Shown here one piece after another: positions 55,701 through 58,674 of a DNA stretch of 58,674 nt. The stretch is from NCBI GenBank assembly GCA_944325555.1, contig CALVAN010000013.1, forward strand, positions 1-58,674. The letters run 5' to 3'. The position numbers were made by a program, and so were the translations under genes. Within the stretch, counting starts at the first letter, position 1. Every line of letters begins with the position of its first letter. The notes below the pieces were generated by a model, which searched no databases, was not told the origin of the DNA, and worked only from the letters and a program-made list of their open reading frames with translations. Origin of the DNA: Candidatus Gastranaerophilales bacterium. Its GTDB lineage: Bacteria > Cyanobacteriota > Vampirovibrionia > Gastranaerophilales > Gastranaerophilaceae.

Positions 55701-57080
55701 TTATTGTATTTTTGCACCGGTTGCCTTATACAAACCAATGTAATCAATGTTGCAGTCAAGTTTGTTTGCAACAACAAGTTTTTTCATTGACAAAAGGTTT
55801 TCCCTTCTTTGCAGCAAGTCCAGATAAGATATCAGCCCTTCATCGTATTTGTGCGTGCTGTAGCCGAAATCCTGTTCTTCAAGATTATATACATTCAGGT
55901 TTGTTTTGTATTTTTTGTCATCCTGTTTCAGCGAAACAAGAGAATCGTTAACCTCTTGTATAGCTGTCAAATTCGTTTTGTAATAATTTTCTAAGGTCTG
56001 TTCAAATTGGTTCTTTTTCAGTTTTAAGTTTGCAACTTTTCTGCCGCCTGCAAACAAATCCAACATTGCGCTTGCACCTAAAAGCCCGAGTATATTGCTC
56101 CAGTTAAATGCAGAATTTAAAGCGGAAGCACCGAAAGACACCATACCTATCAAATCGATTCTCGGTAAGAATTCTTTCTTAGCGGCTCTTTTATCTATGC
56201 CGGCTTTTTCAACCGCAATTTCTGCTGCAAGAAAGTCCGGACGCTGGTCAATGATTTCTGACGGAATGGATTCCGGAACTTTTACAAGATATGTATCATC
56301 ATAGCTTGCCCTTGGTAAAGATGCACTGTTAGCCGGACTTTCGCCTATCAAAACAGCTAACGAATTTAGCAGAGTTGTTCTTGATTTTTCAAGGTCAAGC
56401 AAATCAGCCTGAGCAGAAACAAACGCCTTGTTTGCTCTTACAACGTCAGCGGTTGATGTCAAACCGACTTTGTTTCTTTCAGACATCAAGTCATATATTT
56501 CTTTTCTATCTTTAATAATATCTTTTTGCAGTTCAATCAGCTTGTCTGCTTTGATTATGTTAAAGTAGGTGGAACCAACTGCGGAAGCCACAGTAATGAA
56601 GGCAGACCTTTCTTCTATTTTTGCTTTTTCCCAGTCCTTTTTGGCAGAGCGTGTTTTATCTCTGTTTTTTAAGAAGATATCGGCTTCATAATGAACCATA
56701 AGCGGAAACGCCCACATGCCCGTTGTATTGGTTTGACCGGGCATTTTCAAACCTGTTGGTGCAAAACCTGCCGATACCGTAGGCAGTTCATTAGCCAGCT
56801 GCAATTTTTCAAGCTGTCTGTACTGTTCTATGCGCAGAGTTGCAACTTTTAGGTCATGGTTGTTTCTTATAGCTTTGTCGATGTAGCCGTTCAGGTATTC
56901 ATCGTTAAAGGTTTCCCACCAGGGCATGTTGATATAATCTATCTGATACTGAGATACCTGTGATTTTATAACTTTATTTTCTTCATTTTTTTTACTTTTG
57001 GCCAGTGCCGGCAGCGGGAGCATGTACATGCCCGTAATGCTTAGTGTTATAAGCGCAGCCAGTGCTTTTTTATACTTCAT
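55701..57080 (-). CDS. TolC/NodT-family outer-membrane efflux channel, second copy
   Basis: 459 residues, same length and block order as the channel at 32138. Signal peptide ends ALA; then INMPWWETFNDEYLNGYIDKAI, HYEADIFLKNRDKTRSAKKDW, IDQRPDFLAAEIAVEKAGID and EGLISYLDLLQRRENLLSMK. It is a paralog, not a fragment. No adaptor or pump gene lies beside it; its promoter has three copies of the palindrome that precedes the efflux operon, so the same MarR-type regulator probably controls it. It could serve as an alternative channel for the same pump. GAGGAG lies before the ATG. Confidence 0.92.
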   Translation of the reverse strand: MKYKKALAALITLSITGMYMLPLPALAKSKKNEENKVIKSQVSQYQIDYINMPWWETFNDEYLNGYIDKAIRNNHDLKVATLRIEQYRQLEKLQLANELPTVSAGFAPTGLKMPGQTNTTGMWAFPLMVHYEADIFLKNRDKTRSAKKDWEKAKIEERSAFITVASAVGSTYFNIIKADKLIELQKDIIKDRKEIYDLMSERNKVGLTSTADVVRANKAFVSAQADLLDLEKSRTTLLNSLAVLIGESPANSASLPRASYDDTYLVKVPESIPSEIIDQRPDFLAAEIAVEKAGIDKRAAKKEFLPRIDLIGMVSFGASALNSAFNWSNILGLLGASAMLDLFAGGRKVANLKLKKNQFEQTLENYYKTNLTAIQEVNDSLVSLKQDDKKYKTNLNVYNLEEQDFGYSTHKYDEGLISYLDLLQRRENLLSMKKLVVANKLDCNIDYIGLYKATGAKIQ

Positions 57081-57102
57081 TCTATTCTCCTCGAAGAATT
57101 AT

Positions 57103-57156
57103 TGTTATTATACTAACATAATGTTATCATAATAACAACATGTTGTTATGACAACA
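57103..57156. promoter_or_regulatory. Triple MarR-type operator upstream of the second TolC-type gene
   Basis: TGTTA-TTATAC-TAACA (57103-57118), TGTTA-TCATAA-TAACA (57122-57137) and TGTTG-TTATGA-CAACA (57141-57156), all 19 bases apart centre to centre. The middle one is identical to the marR site at 33561. Confidence 0.7.
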
Positions 57157-57177
57157 ATTTGTTTTTTCTTAATAAAA

Positions 57178-57657
57178 TTATGGATTTATTTCCGGAATTT
57201 TGCAAATATCAACCCACTCCTGCGCTTTGGCTATGTTGAACAGTTCATCACAGGTGAGTTCAATAGCGGAATTGGCACTTCCGCAGGCCGGAAAAACAGT
57301 AGCAAATCGTTGCAAAGAAACATCGCAATAAATACGGACATTTTCTTTCACTCCGAAGGGGCAAACCCCGCCTATTGCGTGACCAATGTATTCAACAACC
57401 TCATCGGGGGTGAGCATTTTTGCTTTTGTGCCGAAATAATTTTTGTATTTTTTGTTATCAATTTTTGTGTCGCCTGCCGTAACAATCAGCACGCAGCCTT
57501 CATCGGTTTTAAAAGAAAGAGTTTTAGCTATCCTTGCGGGAATTACGCCAAGTGCCTTTGCTGCAAGTTCAACGGTTGCGGTTGAGTCTTTGAGTTCAAT
57601 AACGTCTTTGTCTTTATTAAATTGTTTGAGGTATTCTTTAGCTTTTTCAATTGACAT
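57178..57657 (-). CDS. YbaK/EbsC-family aminoacyl-tRNA deacylase-like protein
   Basis: 159 residues. YbaK domain: ELAAKALGVIPARIAKTLSF with the conserved lysine of the AKTL strand, VLIVTAGDTKIDNKKY, GHAIGGVCPFG (the conserved G-x-x-P loop) and IYCDVSLQRF with the usual hydrophobic end. Members hydrolyse mischarged tRNAs such as Cys-tRNA-Pro or Ala-tRNA-Pro; specificity here is not visible. Upstream of, and in the same direction as, the second TolC-type gene, but the operator array lies between, so it is transcribed separately. Confidence 0.88.
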   Translation of the reverse strand: MSIEKAKEYLKQFNKDKDVIELKDSTATVELAAKALGVIPARIAKTLSFKTDEGCVLIVTAGDTKIDNKKYKNYFGTKAKMLTPDEVVEYIGHAIGGVCPFGVKENVRIYCDVSLQRFATVFPACGSANSAIELTCDELFNIAKAQEWVDICKIPEINP

Positions 57658-57774
57658 TTTATTATCCTTTCAATGTGTAATTATAATACAATTCAGACGT
57701 ATATTGGACTTTTATATAAGATTACTCCTACAAACAATACTTTACTAAATCACAAAAATCATTATCATATAATT

Positions 57775-58362
57775 ATGAAAAGATTTTTTACCTGTTACCT
57801 GTTACTTATGTTTTTTCTGCCTGCATTGCCGTGTGCGGCATTTGACGATGATTTTTGGGATGAACCCATAAAAATAGACGAAGCAGCCAAAAGCCAGCAA
57901 AGAGCAGTGACAGATCAAGAGTTTAACAAGGTTTTGGACTTTTTCACCCGTAAAAAAAAGAAGAAAGAAGACAAGAAAAAACCTAAAGGTTCTCCCATTG
58001 GTCCTCAGCTTCCCGAAGGTCAGACTCCGCCGCCTGACAATAACGTCATTCCCACAAAATATGACGATTACCCTACAGTTATGATTCCGGTGACACTTAT
58101 TACCCGCTCCGGCACTGAGATAGAACCGGGGTACTACAGAATTCTATCCGTTAAAGGTGAAAACCAAACCTTCTATTTAAACTTTTATCAGGGCAATCAG
58201 CTGATTGCAAAAATCAAAGCCTACGAGGTAAACACAGACCACAACCAGCAATCACTTAATTATGCAAAAGTAATTCCGGTTGATGATATGTATATGAAGG
58301 TGATTTACGGAGATATTGACTGCAATATTGAGGCAACGGTCGATATAAAACAACAACATTAA
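57775..58362 (+). CDS. Exported protein of unknown function
   Basis: 195 residues from the ATG at 57775, which gives a signal peptide (KRFFTCYLLLMFFLPALPC, cleaved near CAA). Mature part: an acidic segment FDDDFWDEP, a strongly basic linker (TRKKKKKEDKKKPK, about 62-75), a Pro-rich stretch, then a beta-rich domain (VMIPVTLITRSGTEIEPGYY and YLNFYQGNQLIAKIKAYEV) with no catalytic motif. Probably a periplasmic or outer-membrane-facing protein. An R1 repeat begins immediately at its stop codon. No family recognised. Confidence 0.7.
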   Translation: MKRFFTCYLLLMFFLPALPCAAFDDDFWDEPIKIDEAAKSQQRAVTDQEFNKVLDFFTRKKKKKEDKKKPKGSPIGPQLPEGQTPPPDNNVIPTKYDDYPTVMIPVTLITRSGTEIEPGYYRILSVKGENQTFYLNFYQGNQLIAKIKAYEVNTDHNQQSLNYAKVIPVDDMYMKVIYGDIDCNIEATVDIKQQH

Positions 58363-58674
58363 CCTGTCTGAGAGGGACCTCGCTTGTACCCAAGGGCATC
58401 CTGCGGATTTGCGGACGGATGGAGTGAACAAAGTGAACGAATCCGGTGAGCGAGCAGAAGTAAGCCGTCTTGTGCAAAGCACAAAAGGCGAATCTCTGCG
58501 AGCGTTAAGCAAATACAAGACAGATTTGTATGGCTCGCCTTCGGCTTGCCAACAACTCAAGCTAGAAGTGGTACACACTCTGCCGAGTCAATGTGCCGTA
58601 ATAACAATTAGGAGAGGCAGCGAGGTCGCCTAAGCTATAATTTTGTTAAAGTGACCCCATGCACTTGTTGCAGG
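58363..58674 (-). repeat. R1 dispersed repeat, long form, truncated by window edge
   Basis: On the minus strand it reads from the nested-hairpin half (GCAACAAGTGCATGGGGTCA at the window edge) through CGGCAGAGTGTGTACCACTT to the right end at 58365. It includes the same extra segment (CTTTTGTGCTTTGCACAAGA) as the copy at 1-237. The right end touches the stop codon of the preceding gene. Confidence 0.88.

Noticed and set aside
58252-58633. Open frames on both strands in the last R1 copy, and the similar frame at 13-246
   Set aside because: Both lie wholly inside the repeat, differ between copies, and have no ribosome site.

Overview
The window looks like a piece of an AT-rich chromosome from a diderm, fermentative bacterium. 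Outer-membrane machinery is present (two TolC-type channels, an HlyD-type periplasmic adaptor, an AsmA/YhdP-like giant protein, a Skp/OmpH-like chaperone, a lipoprotein L,D-transpeptidase). Several proteins of unrelated architecture carry a short N-terminal signature ending in F-K-[G/A/R], a style I associate from memory with gut Gastranaerophilales (Vampirovibrionia/Melainabacteria). That placement is inference; no rRNA gene is present to confirm it.

Layout. 1-7000: a dispersed repeat, two unknown FKG-type proteins and gyrB. 7000-12500: a small exported protein, a GNAT acetyltransferase, a LuxR-type response regulator with its PAS histidine kinase, a CpxP/Spy-like periplasmic protein, a DUF486 protein and a SIMPL protein. 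12500-23100: panE, a kinase-like FKG protein, a YkgJ cysteine-cluster protein, a redox group (aldo/keto reductase, Fe-S flavoprotein) beside a divergent AraC regulator, then exported proteins (alpha/beta hydrolase, DUF362, an unknown) and a zinc alcohol dehydrogenase. 23100-24720: tRNA-Arg(CCU) surrounded by partial copies of itself, REP palindromes and a REP-associated tyrosine transposase (RAYT) flanked by two copies of the dispersed repeat. 24720-32200: a spermidine-synthase-like protein, rsmA, ispE, an iron alcohol dehydrogenase and a large two-headed peptidoglycan hydrolase. 32100-36800: a complete EmrAB-TolC-type efflux locus with its MarR regulator. 36800-49700: gpmI, two small unknown genes, the AsmA-like giant, a Skp-like chaperone, two tandem secreted cysteine-rich paralogs, metG, rph, pgk. 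49700-58674: a large FKG protein, GNAT, L,D-transpeptidase, an 800-base repeat-rich gap, a PHP phosphoesterase, a second TolC-type channel, a YbaK-like protein, an exported unknown and a final repeat copy.

Three systems stand out. (1) A modular 180-310 bp repeat, here called R1, present in seven recognisable copies plus remnants. It sits almost flush against stop codons, and two copies bracket the RAYT gene together with a GTAG-type REP palindrome. (2) A MarR regulon visible in the DNA: the same TGTTR-N6-YAACA palindromes lie before the efflux operon, before the second TolC-type gene and before an exported unknown. (3) The N-terminal FKG signature on unknown proteins that lack signal peptides. 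Both window ends fall inside R1 copies in opposite orientation, as expected if the window is a contig broken at this repeat.
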